Below are positions 47,201 through 59,850 of a DNA stretch of 64,000 nt, piece by piece. The DNA is from Ptiloglossa arizonensis (Eukaryota; Arthropoda; Insecta; Hymenoptera; Colletidae), in the NCBI RefSeq assembly GCF_051014685.1, contig NW_027478871.1:124001-188000 (forward strand), read 5' to 3'. The position numbers and the translations under genes are program-made. Below the pieces are notes generated by a model. The model ran no database searches. It saw only the letters and a list, made by a program, of their open reading frames with translations, and was not told where the DNA came from. The stretch's first letter is position 1; every line of letters begins with the position of its first letter.

Positions 47201-49350
47201 GCGAAAATGTTGAGTTTCTCAAGCGTTTCTTACCTACAAACTGCCATATCTCGCGAACGGATTGACCAATCCGCAAAATTTCTGTTGCATCTGAAAGTAG
47301 AAACTCGCCCGATTACAGCGGTATGCGTTCTTTTCCCCTAGACCGTTCTAGTTATGCTTGTCGAGCATCAGAACTGCGAAAATTTTGAGTTTCTCAAGCG
47401 TTTCTTACTTCCAAACTGCCATATCTCGCGAACGGATTGACCAATCCGCAAAAGTTCTGTTGCATCTGAAAGTAGAAACTCGCCCGATTACAACGGTAGG
47501 TGTAGTTTTCCCCTAGGCCGTTCTAGTTATTCGTTTCGAGCATCAGAACTGCGAAAATTTTGAGTTTCTCAAGCGTTTCTTACCTCCAAACTGCCATATC
47601 TCGCGAACGGATTGACCAATCCGCAAAATTTCTGTTTCATCTGAAAGTAGAAAGTCGCCCGATTACAACGGTATGCGTACTTTTCCCCTAGACCGTTCTA
47701 GTTATGCTTGTCGAGCATCAGAACTGCGAACATTTTGAGTTTCTCAAGCGTTTCTTACCTCCAAACTGCCATATCTCGCGAACGGATTGACTAATCCGCA
47801 AAATTTCTGTTGCATCTGAAAGTAGAAACTCGCCCGCTTACAACGGTATGCGTACTTTTCCCCTAGGCCGTTCTAGTTATTCGTTTCGAGCATCAGAACT
47901 GCGAAAATTTTGAGTTTCTCAAGCGTTTCTTACCTCCAAACTGCCATATCTCGCGAACGGATTGACCAATCCGCAAAATTTCTGTTGCATCTGAAGGTAG
48001 AAACTCGCCCGATTACAACGGTATGCGTACGTTTCCCCAAGTCCGTTCTAGTTATTCGTTTCGAGCATTAGAACTGCGAAAATTTTGAGTTTCTCAAGCG
48101 TTTCTTACCTCCAAACTGCCATATCTCGCGAACGGATTGACCAATCCGCAAAATTTCTGTTGCATCTGAAAGTAGAAACTCGCCCGATTACAACGGTACG
48201 CGTACTTTTCCCCTAGGCCGTTCTAGTTATTCGTTTCGAGCATCAGAACTGCGAAAATGTTGAGTTTCTCAAGCGTTTCTTACCTACAAACTGCCATATC
48301 TCGCGAACGGATTGACCAATCCGCAAAATTTCTGTTGCATCTGAAAGTAGAAACTCGCCCGATTACAGCGGTATGCGTACTTTTCCCCTAGACCGTTCTA
48401 GTTATGCTTGTCGAGCATCAGAACTGCGAAAATTTTGAGTTTCTCAAGCGTTTCTTACTTCCAAACTGCCATATCTCGCGAACGGATTGACCAATCCGCA
48501 AAATTTCTGTTGCATCTGAAAGTAGAAACTCGCCCGATTACAACGGTAGGTGTAGTTTTCCCCTAGGCCGTTCTAGTTATTCGTTTCGAGCATCAGAACT
48601 GCGAAAATTTTGAGTTTCTCAAGCGTTTCTTACCTCCAAACTGCCATATCTCGCGAAAGGAATGACCAATCCGCAAAATTTCTGTTGCATCTGAAAGTCG
48701 AAACTCGCCCGATTACAACGGTATGCGTACTTTTCCCCTAGTCCGTTCTAGTTATTCGTTTCGAGCATCAGAACTGCGAAAATTTTGAGTTTCTCAAGCG
48801 TTTCTTACCTCCAAACTGCCATATCTCGCCAACGGATTGACCAATCCGCAAAATTTCTGTTGCATCTGAAAGTAGAAATTCGCCCGATTACAACGGTATG
48901 CGTACTTTTCCCCTAGAACGTTCTGGTTATGCTTGTCGAGCATCAGAACGGCTAAAATTTTGAGTTTCTCAAGCGTTTCTTACCTCCAAACTGCCATATC
49001 TCGCGAACGGATTGACCAATCCGTAAAATTTCTGTTGCATCTGAAAGTAGAAACTGGCCCGATTACAACGGTATGCGTACTTTTCCCCTAGGCCGTTCTA
49101 GTTATTCGTTTCGAGCATCAGAACTGCGAAAATGTTGAGTTTCTCAAGCGTTTCTTACCTACAAACTGCCATATCTCGCGAACGGATTGACCAATCCGCA
49201 AAATTTCTGTTGCATCTGAAAGTAGAAATTCGCCCGATTACAACGGTATGCGTTCTTTTCACCTAGACCGTTCTAGTTATGCTTGTCGAGCATCAGAACT
49301 GCGAAAATTTTGAGTTTCTCAAGCGTTTCTTACCTCCAAACTGCCATATC
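44277..49350. repeat. 29-unit block, copy 2 (5074 bp)
   Basis: Direct tandem copy of 39203-44276 with the same deletion (near 44363) and all the same private variants. By eye I noticed two substitutions: 43784 is C where 48858 is T, and 42563 is G where 47637 is T. If that holds, identity is about 99.96%. It is the longest and apparently the youngest duplication in the window. Confidence 0.9.
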
Positions 49351-50225
49351 TCGCGAACGGATTGACCAATCCGCAAAATTTCTGTTGCATCTGAAAGTAG
49401 AAACTCGCCCGATTACAATGGTAGGTGTAGTGTTCCCCTAGGCCGTTCTAGTTATTCGTTTCGAGCATCAGAACTGCGAAAATTTTGAGTTTCTCAAGCG
49501 TTTCTTACCTCCAAACTGCCATATCTCGCGAACGGATTGACTAATCCGCAAAATTTCTGTTGCATCTGAAAGTAGAAATTCGCCCGATTACAACGGTATG
49601 CGTACTTTTCCCCTAGACCGTTCTAGTTATGCTTGTCGAGCACCAGAACTGCGAAAATTTTGAGTTTCTCATGAGTTTCTTACCTCCAAACTGCCATATC
49701 TCGCGAACGGATTGACCAATCCGCAAAATTTCTGTTGCATCTGAAAGTAGAAATTCGCCCGATTACAACGGTATGCGTTCTTTTCCCCTAGACCGTTCTA
49801 GTTATGCTTGTCGAGCATCAGAACTGCGAAAATTTTGAGTTTCTCAAGCGTTTCTTACCTCCAAACTGCCATATCTCGCGAACGGATTGACCAATCCGCA
49901 AAATTTCGGTTGCATCTGAAAGTAGAAACTCGCCCGATTACAACGGTAGGTGTAGTGTTCCCCTAGGCCGTTCTAGTTATTCGTTTCGAGCATCAGAACT
50001 GCGAAAATTTTGAGTTTCTCAAGCGTTTCTTACTTCCAAACTGCCATATCTCGCGAACGGATTGACTAATCCGCAAAATTTCTGTTGCATCTGAAAGTAG
50101 AAATTCGCCCGATTACAACGGTATGCGTACTTTTCCCCTAGACCGTTCTAGTTATGCTTGTCGAGCACCAGAACTGCGAAAATTTTGAGTTTCTCATGAG
50201 TTTCTTACCTCCAAACTGCCATATC
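49176..50225. repeat. Trimer duplication (2 x 525 bp)
   Basis: The units GCGTTCTTTTC (49176), TAGGTGTAGTGTTCC (49351) and CACCAG/TCATGAG (49526) are followed by the same trio at 49701, 49876 and 50051. The first trimer overlaps the last unit of the 29-unit block. Differences include CTTTTCACC versus CTTTTCCCC, CAATGG versus CAACGG, and TTTCGGTTGC near 49906 only in the second copy. Confidence 0.78.
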
Positions 50226-50925
50226 TCGCGAACGGATTGACCAATCCGCAAAATTTCTGTTGCATCTGAAAGTAGAAACTCGCCCGATTACAGCGGTATG
50301 CGTACTTTTCCCCTAGACCGTTCTAGTTATGCTTGTCGAGCATCAGAACTGCGAAAATTTTGAGTTTCTCAAGCGTTTCTTACTTCCAAACTGCCATATC
50401 TCGCGAACGGATTGACCAATCCGTAAAATTTCTGTTGCATCTGAAAGTAGAAACTCGCCCGATTTCAACGGTATGCGTACTTTTCCCCTAGGCCGTTCTA
50501 GTTATTCGTTTCGAGCATCAGAACTGTGATAATTTTGAATTTCTCGACCGTTTCTTGCCTCCAAACTGCCATATCTCGCGAACGGATTGACCAATACGCA
50601 AAATTTCTGTTGCATCTGAAAGTAGAAACTCGCCCGATTTCAACGGTATGCGTACTTTTCCCCTAGGCCGTTCTAGTTATTCGTTTCGAGCATCAGAACT
50701 GCGAAAATTTTGAGTTTCTCAAGCGTTTCTTACCTCCAAACTGCCATATCTCGCGAACGGATTGACCAATCCGCAAAATTTCTGTTGCATCTGAAAGTAG
50801 AAACTCGCCCGATTACAACGGTATGCGTACTTTTCCCCTAGACCGTTCTAGTTATGCTTGTCGAGCACCAGAACTGCGAAAATTTTGAGTTTCTCAAGAG
50901 TTTCTTACCTCCAAACTGCCATATC
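50226..50925. repeat. Four mixed satellite units
   Basis: An ACAGCGG/TTATGCTTG unit (50226). A CGTAAAATT unit with GATTTCAACGG and the GTGATAATTTTGAAT tail (50401). A CCAATACGC unit, also with GATTTCAACGG (50576). A GACCG/CACCAG unit with CAAGAGTTTC (50751). The CCAATACGC variant is seen again at 51276. No other feature. Confidence 0.7.
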
Positions 50926-52675
50926 TCGCGAACGGATTGACCAATCCGCAAAATTTCTGTTGCATCTGAAAGTAGAAACTCGCCCGATTACAACGGTATG
51001 CGTACTTTTCCCCTAGGCCGTTCTAGTTATTCGTTTCGAGCATCAGAACTGCGAAAATGTTGAGTTTCTCAAGCGTTTCTTACCTCCAAACTGCCATATC
51101 TCGCGAACGGATTGACCAATCCGCAAAATTTCTGTTGCATCTGAAAGTAGAAACTCGCCCGATTACAACGGTATGCGTACTTTTCCCCTAGGCCGTTCTG
51201 GTTATTCGTTTCGAGTATCAGAACTGTGATAATTTTGAATTTCTCGACCGTTTCTTGCCTCCAAACTGCCATATCTCGCGAACGGATTGACCAATACGCA
51301 AAATTTCTGTTGCATCTGAAAGTAGAAACTCGCCCGATTACAACGGTATGCGTACGTTTCCCCAAGTCCGTTCTAGTTATTCGTTTCGAGCATCAGAACT
51401 GCGAAAATTTTGAGTTTCTCAAGCGTTTCTTACCTCCAAACTGCCATATCTCGCGAACGGATTGACCAATCCGCAAAATTTCTGTTGCATCTGAAAGTAG
51501 AAAGTCGCCCGATTACAACGGTATGCGTACTTTTCCCCTAGACCGTTCTAGTTATGCTTGTCGAGCATCAGAAATGCGAAAATTTTGAGTTTCTCAAGCG
51601 TTTCTTACCTCCAAACTGCCATATCTCGCGAACGGATTGACCAATCCGCAAAATTTCTGTTGCATCTGAAAGTAGAAATTCGCGCGATTACAAGGGTATG
51701 CGTACTTTTCCCCTAGACCGTTCTAGTTATGCTTGTCGAGCACCAGAACTGCGAAAATTTTGAGTTTCTCTAGAGTTTCTTACCTCCAAACTGCCATATC
51801 TCGCGAACGGATTGACCAATCCGCAAAATTTCTGTTGCATCTGAAAGTAGAAACTCGCCCGATTACAACGGTATGCGTACTTTTCCCCTAGGCCGTTCTA
51901 GTTATTCGTTTCGAGCATCAGAACTGCGAAAATGTTGAGTTTCTCAAGCGTTTCTTACCTCCAAACTGCCATATCTCGCGAACGGATTGACCAATCCGCA
52001 AAATTTCTGTTGCATCTGAAAGTAGAAACTCGCCCGATTACAACGGTATGCGTACATTTCCCCTAGGCCGTTCTGGTTATTGGTTTCGAGTATCAGAACT
52101 GTGATAATTTTGAATTTCTCGACCGTTTCTTGCCTCCAATCTGCCATATCTCGCGAACGGATTGACCAATCCGCAAAATTTCTGTTGCATCTGAAAGTAG
52201 AAACTCTCCCGATTACAACGGTATGCGTACGTTTCCCCAAGTCCGTTCTAGTTATTCGTTTCGAGCATCAGAACTGCGAAAATTTTGAGTTTCTCAAGCG
52301 TTTCTTACCTCCAAACTGCCATATCTCGCGAACGGATTGACCAATCCGCAAAATTTCTGTTGCATCTGAAAGTAGAAAGTCGCCCGATTACAACGGTATG
52401 CGTACTTTTCCCCTAGACCGTTCTAGTTATGCTTGTCGAGCATCAGAACTGCGAAAATTTTGAGTTTCTCAAGCGTTTCTTACCTCCAAACTGCCATATC
52501 TCGCGAACGGATTGACCAATCCGCAAAATTTCTGTTGCATCTGAAAGTAGAAATTCGCGCGATTACAAGGGTATGCGTACTTTTCCCCTAGACCGCTCTA
52601 GTTATGCTTGTCGAGCATCAGAACTGCGAAAATTTTGAGTTTCTCAAGCGTTTCTTACCTCCAAACTGCCATATC
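50926..52675. repeat. 5-unit module, two tandem copies (2 x 875 bp)
   Basis: The module is: AAAATGTT/CCTCC unit; GTGATAATTTTGAAT-tail unit; CGTTTCCCCAAGTCCG unit; AAAGTCG/GACCG/TTATGCTTG unit; CGCGCGATTACAAGGG unit. Copies lie at 50926-51800 and 51801-52675, and the module recurs inside the later HOR (53901 onward). The second copy has private changes: GTACATTTCC, ATTGGTTTCG, CCAATCTGCC, CTCTCCCG and GACCGCTCTAG. Confidence 0.78.
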
Positions 52676-53200
52676 TCGCGAACGGATTGACTAATCCGCA
52701 AAATTTCTGTTGCATCTGAAAGTAGAAATTCGCCCGATTACAACGGTATGCGTACTTTTCCCCTAGACCGTTCTAGTTATGCTTGTCGAGCATCAGAACT
52801 GCGAAAATTTTGAGTTTCTCAAGCGTTTCTTACCTCCAAACTGCCATATCTCGCGAACGGATTGACCAATCCGCAAAATTTCTGTTGCATCTGAAAGTAG
52901 AAATTCGCGCGATTACAAGGGTATGCGTACTTTTCCCCTAGACCGCTCTAGTTATGCTTGTCGAGCATCAGAACTGCGAAAATTTTGAGTTTCTCAAGCG
53001 TTTCTTACCTCCAAACTGCCATATCTCGCGAACGGATTGACTAATCCGCAAAATTTCTGTTGCATCTGAAAGTAGAAATTCGCCCGATTACAACGGTATG
53101 CGTACTTTTCCCCTAGACCGTTCTAGTTATGCTTGTCGAGCACCAGAACTGCGAAAATTTTGAGTTTCTCAAGAGTTTCTTACCTCCAAACTGCCATATC
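52501..53200. repeat. Dimer duplication (2 x 350 bp)
   Basis: The CGCGCGATTACAAGGG/GACCGCTCTAG unit followed by a GACTAATCC/AAATTCG/GACCG unit occurs at 52501-52850 and again at 52851-53200. The second copy's last unit carries CACCAG and CAAGAGTTTC where the first has CATCAG and CAAGCGTTTC. Confidence 0.75.
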
Positions 53201-53725
53201 TCGCGAACGGATTGACCAATCCGCAAAATTTCTGTTGCATCTGAAAGTACAAACTCGCCCGATTACAACGGTATGCGTACTTTTTCCCTAGGCCGCTCTA
53301 GTTATTCGTTTCGAGCATCAGAACTGTGAAAATTTTGAGTTTCTCAACCGTTTCTTACCTCCAAACTGCCATATCTCGCGAACGGATTGACCAATCCGCA
53401 AAATTTCTGTTGCATCTGAAAGTAGAAAGTCGCCCGATTACAACGGTATGCGTACTTTTCCCCTAGACCGCTCTAGTTATGCTTGTCGAGTATCAGAACT
53501 GCGAAAATTTTGAGTTTCTCAAGCGTTTCTTACCTCCAAACTGCCATATCTCGCGAACGGATTGACCAATCCGCAAAATTTCTGTTGCATCTGAAAGTAC
53601 AAACTCGCCCGATTACAACGGTATGCGTACTTTTCCCCTAGGCCGTTCTAGTTATTCGTTTCGAGCATCAGAACTGCGAAAATTTTGAGTTTCTCAAGCG
53701 TTTCTTACTTCCAAACTGCCATATC
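53201..53725. repeat. Three linking satellite units
   Basis: Units with AGTACAAACTCG (53201 and 53551, a shared private variant) flank an AAAGTCG/GACCGCTCTAG/GAGTATCAG unit (53376). The 53201 unit also has TTTTTCCCTAGG and a GTGAAAATT/CAACCG tail like the 20301 unit. Nothing else is present. Confidence 0.7.
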
Positions 53726-56000
53726 TCGCGAACGGATTGACCTATCCGCAAAATTTCTAATGCATCTGAAAGTAGAGACTCGCCCGATTACAACGGTATG
53801 CGTACTTTTCCCCTAGGCCGTTCTAGTTATTCGTTTCGAGCATCAGAACTGCGGAAATGTTGAGTTTCTCAAGCGTTTCGTACCTACAAACTGCCATATC
53901 TCGCGAACGGATTGACCAATCCGCAAAATTTCTGTTGCATCTGAAAGTAGAAATTCGCCCGATTATAACGGTATGCGTACTTTTCCCCTAGACCGTTCTA
54001 GTTATGCTTGTCGAGCATCAGAACTGCGAAAATTTTGAGTTTCTCAAGCGTTTCTTACCTCCAAACTGCCATATCTCGCGAACGGATTGACCAATCCGCA
54101 AAATTTCTGTTGCATCTGAAAGTAGAAACTCGCCCGATTACAACGGTATGCGTACTTTTCCCCTAGGCCGTTCTGGTTATTCGTTTCGAGTATCAGAACT
54201 GTGATAATTTTGAATTTCTCGACCGTTTCTTGCCTCCAAACTGCCATATCTCGCGAACGGATTGACCAATCCGCAAAATTTCTGTTGCATCTGAAAGTAG
54301 AAACTCGCCCGATTACAACGGTATGCGTACGTTTCCCCAAGTCCGTTCTAGTTATTCGTTTCGAGCATCAGAACTGCGAAAATTTTGAGTTTCTCAAGCG
54401 TTTCTTACCTCCAAACTGCCATATCTCGCGAACGGATTGACCAATCCGCAAAATTTCTGTTGCATCTGAAAGTAGAAAGTCGCCCGATTACAACGGTATG
54501 CGTACTTTTCCCCTAGACCGTTCTAGTTATGCTTGTCGAGCATCAGAAATGCGAAAATTTTGAGTTTCTCAAGCGTTTCTTACCTCCAAACTGCCATATC
54601 TCGCGAACGGATTGACCAATCCGCAAAATTTCTGTTGCATCTGAAAGTAGAAATTCGCGCGATTACAAGGGTATGCGTACTTTTCCCCTAGACCGTTCTA
54701 GTTATGCTTGTCGAGCACCAGAACTGCGAAAATTTTGAGTTTCTCTAGAGTTTCTTACCTCCAAACTGCCATATCTCGCGAACGGATTGACCAATCCGCA
54801 AAATTGCTGTTGCATCTGAAAGTAGAAACTCGCCCGATTACAACGGTATGCGTACTTTTCCGCTAGGCCGTTCTAGTTATTCGTTTCGAGCATCAGAACT
54901 GCGAAAATGTTGAGTTTCTCAAGCGTTTCTTACCTCCAAACTGCCATATCTCGCGAACGGATTGACCAATCCGCAAAATTTCTGTTGCATCTGAAAGTAG
55001 AAACTCGCCCGATTACAACGGTATGCGTACTTTTCCCCTAGGCCGTTCTGGTTATTGGTTTCGAGTATCAGAACTGTGATAATTTTGAATTTCTCGACCG
55101 TTTCTTGCCTCCAAACTGCCATATCTCGCGAACGGATTGACCAATCCGCAAAATTTCTGTTGCATCTGAAAGTAGAAACTCGCCCGATTACAACGGTATG
55201 CGTACGTTTCCCCAAGTCCGTTCTAGTTATTCGTTTCGAGCATCAGAACTGCGAAAATTTTGAGTTTCTCAAGCGTTTCTTACCTCCAAACTGCCATATC
55301 TCGCGAACGGATTGACCAATCCGCAAAATTTCTGTTGCATCTGAAAGTAGAAACTCGCCCGATTACAACGGTATGCGTACTTTTCCCCTAGACCGTTCTA
55401 GTTATGCTTGTCGAGCATCAGAACTGCGAAAATTTTGAGTTTCTCAAGCGTTTCTTACCTCCAAACTGCCATATCTCGCGAACGGATTGACCAATCCGCA
55501 AAATTTCTGTTGCATCTGAAAGTAGAAATTCGCGCGATTACAAGGGTATGCGTACTTTTCCCCTAGGCCGTTCTGGTTATTCGTTTCGAGTATCAGAACT
55601 GTGATAATTTTGAATTTCTCGACCGTTTCTTGCCTCCAAACTGCCATATCTCGCGAACGGATTGACCAATCCGCAAAATTTCTGTTGCATCTGAAAGTAG
55701 AAAGTCGCCCGATTACAACGGTATGCGTACTTTTCCCCTAGACCGTTCTAGTTATGCTTGTCGAGCATCAGAACTGCGAAAATTTTGAGTTTCTCAAGCG
55801 TTTCTTACCTCCAAACTGCCATATCTCGCGAACGGATTGACTAATCCGCAAAATTTCTGTTGCATCTGAAAGTAGAAACTCGCCCGCTTACAACGGTATG
55901 CGTACTTTTCCCCTAGGCCGTTCTAGTTATTCGTTTCGAGCATCAGAACTGCGAAAATTTTGAGTTTCTCAAGCGTTTCTTACCTCCAAACTGCCATATC
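53726..56000. repeat. 13-unit HOR copy (2275 bp)
   Basis: Begins at the GCGGAAATGTTG/CGTACCTAC unit, followed by the GATTATAACGG unit (53901) and two rounds of the 5-unit module (53901-54775 and 54776-55650). It ends with AAAGTCG (55651) and GACTAATCC/CGCTTAC (55826) units. The 55476 unit is mosaic: a CGCGCGATTACAAGGG head joined to a GTGATAATTTTGAAT tail. 51101-52325 is also matched here at an offset of 2975 bp (17 units). Confidence 0.8.
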
Positions 56001-57575
56001 TCGCGAACGGATTGACCAATCCGCAAAATTTCTGTTGCATCTGAAAGTAGAAACTCGCTCGATTACAACGGTATGCGTACGTTTCCCCTAGGCCGTTCTA
56101 GTTATTCGTTTCGAGCATCAGAACTGCGGAAATGTTGAGTTTCTCAAGCGTTTCGTACCTACAAACTGCCATATCTCGCGAACGGATTGACCAATCCGCA
56201 AAATTTCTGTTGCATCTGAAAGTAGAAATTCGCCCGATTATAACGGTATGCGTACTTTTCCCCTAGACCGTTCTAGTTATGCTTGTCGAGCATCAGAACT
56301 GCGAAAATTTTGAGTTTCTCAAGCGTTTCTTACCTCCAAACTGCCATATCTCGCGAACGGATTGACCAATCCGCAAAATTTCTGTTGCATCTGAAAGTAG
56401 AAACTCGCCCGATTACAACGGTGTGCGTACTTTTCCCCTAGGCCGTTCTGGTTATTCGTTTCGAGTATCAGAACTGTGATAATTTTGAATTTCTCGACCG
56501 TTTCTTGCCTCCAAACTGCCATATCTCGCGAACGGATTGACCAATCCGCAAAATTTCTGTTGCATCTGAAAGTAGAAACTCGCCCGATTACAACGGTATG
56601 CGTACGTTTCCCCAAGTCCGTTCTAGTTATTCGTTTCGAGCATCAGAACTGCGAAAATTTTGAGTTTCTCAAGCGTTTCTTACCTCCAAACTGCCATATC
56701 TCGCGAACGGATTGACCAATCCGCAAAATTTCTGTTGCATCTGAAAGTAGAAAGTCGCCCGATTACAACGGTATGCGTACTTTTCCCCTAGACCGTTCTA
56801 GTTATGCTTGTCGAGCATCAGAAATGCGAAAATTTTGAGTTTCTCAAGCGTTTCTTACCTCCAAACTGCCATATCTCGCGAACGGATTGACCAATCCGCA
56901 AAATTTCTGTTGCATCTGAAAGTAGAAATTCGCGCGATTACAAGGGTATGCGTACTTTTCCCCTAGACCGTTCTAGTTATGCTTGTCGAGCACCAGAACT
57001 GCGAAAATTTTGAGTTTCTCTAGAGTTTCTTACCTCCAAACTGCCATATCTCGCGAACGGATTGACCAATCCGCAAAATTTCTGTTGCATCTGAAAGTAG
57101 AAACTCGCCCGATTACAACGGTATGCGTACTTTTCCCCTAGGCCGTTCTAGTTATTCGTTTCGAGTATCAGAACTGTGATAATTTTGAATTTCTCGACCG
57201 TTTCTTGCCTCCAAACTGCCATATCTCGCGAACGGATTGACCAATCCGCAAAATTTCTGTTGCATCTGAAAGTAGAAAGTCGCCCGATTACAACGGTATG
57301 CGTACTTTTCCCCTAGACCGTTCTAGTTATGCTTGTCGAGCATCAGAACTGCGAAAATTTTGAGTTTCTCAAGCGTTTCTTACCTCCAAACTGCCATATC
57401 TCGCGAACGGATTGACTAATCCGCAAAATTTCTGTTGCATCTGAAAGTAGAAACTCGCCCGCTTACAACGGTATGCGTACTTTTCCCCTAGGCCGTTCTA
57501 GTTATTCGTTTCGAGCATCAGAACTGCGAAAATTTTGAGTTTCTCAAGCGTTTCTTACCTCCAAACTGCCATATC
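56001..57575. repeat. 9-unit HOR copy (1575 bp)
   Basis: Same start (CGCTCGATT, CGTTTCCCCTAGG, GCGGAAATG) and same early order as the 13-unit copy: TATAACGG, GTGATAATTTTGAAT, CCCCAAGTCCG, GAAATGCG and CTCTAGAG units. One 5-unit round has been reduced to a single unit with a GTGATAATT tail (57051). It ends with AAAGTCG and GACTAATCC units. Confidence 0.8.
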
Positions 57576-58975
57576 TCGCGAACGGATTGACCAATCCGCA
57601 AAATTTCTGTTGCATCTGAAAGTAGAAACTCGCTCGATTACAACGGTATGCGTACGTTTCCCCTAGGCCGTTCTAGTTATTCGTTTCGAGCATCAGAACT
57701 GCGGAAATGTTGAGTTTCTCAAGCGTTTCGTACCTACAAACTGCCATATCTCGCGAACGGATTGACCAATCCGCAAAATTTCTGTTGCATCTGAAAGTAG
57801 AAATTCGCCCGATTATAACGGTATGCGTACTTTTCCCCTAGACCGTTCTAGTTATGCTTGTCGAGCATCAGAACTGCGAAAATTTTGAGTTTCTCAAGCG
57901 TTTCTTACCTCCAAACTGCCATATCTCGCGAACGGATTGACCAATCCGCAAAATTTCTGTTGCATCTGAAAGTAGAAACTCGCCCGATTACAACGGTATG
58001 CGTACTTTTCCCCTAGGCCGTTCTGGTTATTCGTTTCGAGTATCAGAACTGTGATAATTTTGAATTTCTCGACCGTTTCTTGCCTCCAATCTGCCATATC
58101 TCGCGAACGGATTGACCAATCCGCAAAATTTCTGTTGCATCTGAAAGTAGAAACTCGCCCGATTACAACGGTATGCGTACGTTTCCCCAAGTCCGTTCTA
58201 GTTATTCGTTTCGAGCATCAGAACTGCGAAAATTTTGAGTTTCTCAAGCGTTTCTTACCTCCAAACTGCCATATCTCGCGAACGGATTGACCAATCCGCA
58301 AAATTTCTGTTGCATCTGAAAGTAGAAAGTCGCCCGATTACAACGGTATGCGTACTTTTCCCCTAGACCGTTCTAGTTATGCTTGTCGAGCATCAGAAAT
58401 GCGAAAATTTTGAGTTTCTCAAGCGTTTCTTACCTCCAAACTGCCATATCTCGCGAACGGATTGACCAATCCGCAAAATTTCTGTTGCATCTGAAAGTAG
58501 AAATTCGCGCGATTACAAGGGTATGCGTACTTTTCCCCTAGACCGTTCTAGTTATGCTTGTCGAGCACCAGAACTGCGAAAATTTTGAGTTTCTCTAGAG
58601 TTTCTTACCTCCAAACTGCCATATCTCGCGAACGGATTGACCAATCCGCAAAATTTCTGTTGCATCTGAAAGTAGAAACTCGCCCGATTACAACGGTATG
58701 CGTACTTTTCCCCTAGGCCGTTCTAGTTATTCGTTTCGAGCATCAGAACTGCGAAAATGTTGAGTTTCTCAAGCGTTTCTTACCTCCAAACTGCCATATC
58801 TCGCGAGCGGATTGACCAATCCGCAAAATTTCTGTTGCATCTGAAAGTAGAAACTCGCCCGATTACAACGGTATGCGTACTTTTCCCCTAGGCCGTTCTG
58901 GTTATTGGTTTCGAGTATCAGAACTGCGAAAATTTTGAGTTTCTCAAGCGTTTCTTACCTCCAAACTGCCATATC
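57576..58975. repeat. 8-unit HOR copy (1400 bp)
   Basis: Repeats 56001 onward at an offset of 1575 bp through the CTCTAGAG unit (58451-58625). It then differs: an AAAATGTT/CCTCC unit (58626) and a mosaic unit at 58801-58975, whose ATTGGTTTCGAGTATCAG stretch switches to an ordinary GCGAAAATTTTGAG tail. The next CGCTCGATT/GCGGAAATG unit starts at 58976. Confidence 0.8.
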
Positions 58976-59850
58976 TCGCGAACGGATTGACCAATCCGCA
59001 AAATTTCTGTTGCATCTGAAAGTAGAAACTCGCTCGATTACAACGGTATGCGTACGTTTCCCCTAGGCCGTTCTAGTTATTCGTTTCGAGCATCAGAACT
59101 GCGGAAATGTTGAGTTTCTCAAGCGTTTCGTACCTACAAACTGCCATATCTCGCGAACGGATTGACCAATCCGCAAAATTTCTGTTGCATCTGAAAGTAG
59201 AAACTCGCCCGATTACAACGGTATGCGTACTTTTCCCCTAGGCCGTTCTGGTTATTCGTTTCGAGTATCAGAACTGTGATAATTTTGAATTTCTCGACCG
59301 TTTCTTGCCTCCAAACTGCCATATCTCGCGAACGGATTGACCAATCCGCAAAATTTCTGTTGCATCTGAAAGTAGAAAGTCGCGCGATTACAACGGTATG
59401 CGTACTTTTCCCTTAGACCGTTCTAGTTATGCTTGTCGAGCATCAGAACTGCGAAAATTTTGAGTTTCTCAAGCGTTTCTTACCTCCAAACTGCCATATC
59501 TCGCGAACGGATTGATTAATCCGCAAAATTTCTGTTGCATCTGAAAGTAGAAACTCGCCCGCTTACAACGGTATGCGTACTTTTCCCCTAGGCCGTTCTA
59601 ATTATTCGTTTCGAGCATCAGAACTGCGAAAATTTTGAGTTTCTCAAGCGTTTCTTACCTCCAAACTGCCATATCTCGCGAACGGATTGACCAATCCGCA
59701 AAATTTCTGTTGCATCTGAAAGTAGAAACTCGCTCGATTACAACGGTATGCGTACGTTTCCCCAAGTCCGTTCTAGTTATTCGTTTCGAGCATTAGAACT
59801 GCGAAAATTTTGAGTTTCTCAAGCGTTTCTTACCTCCAAACTGCCATATC
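58976..59850. repeat. Five units joining two HOR series
   Basis: CGCTCGATT/GCGGAAATG unit (58976); GTGATAATTTTGAAT-tail unit (59151); AAAGTCGCGCG unit with TTCCCTTAGACCG (59326); GATTAATCC/CGCTTAC unit with TTCTAATTATTCG (59501); CGCTCGATT/CCCCAAGTCCG/CATTAG unit (59676). The last is of the type found at 29750 and 39378. Satellite only. Confidence 0.72.
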
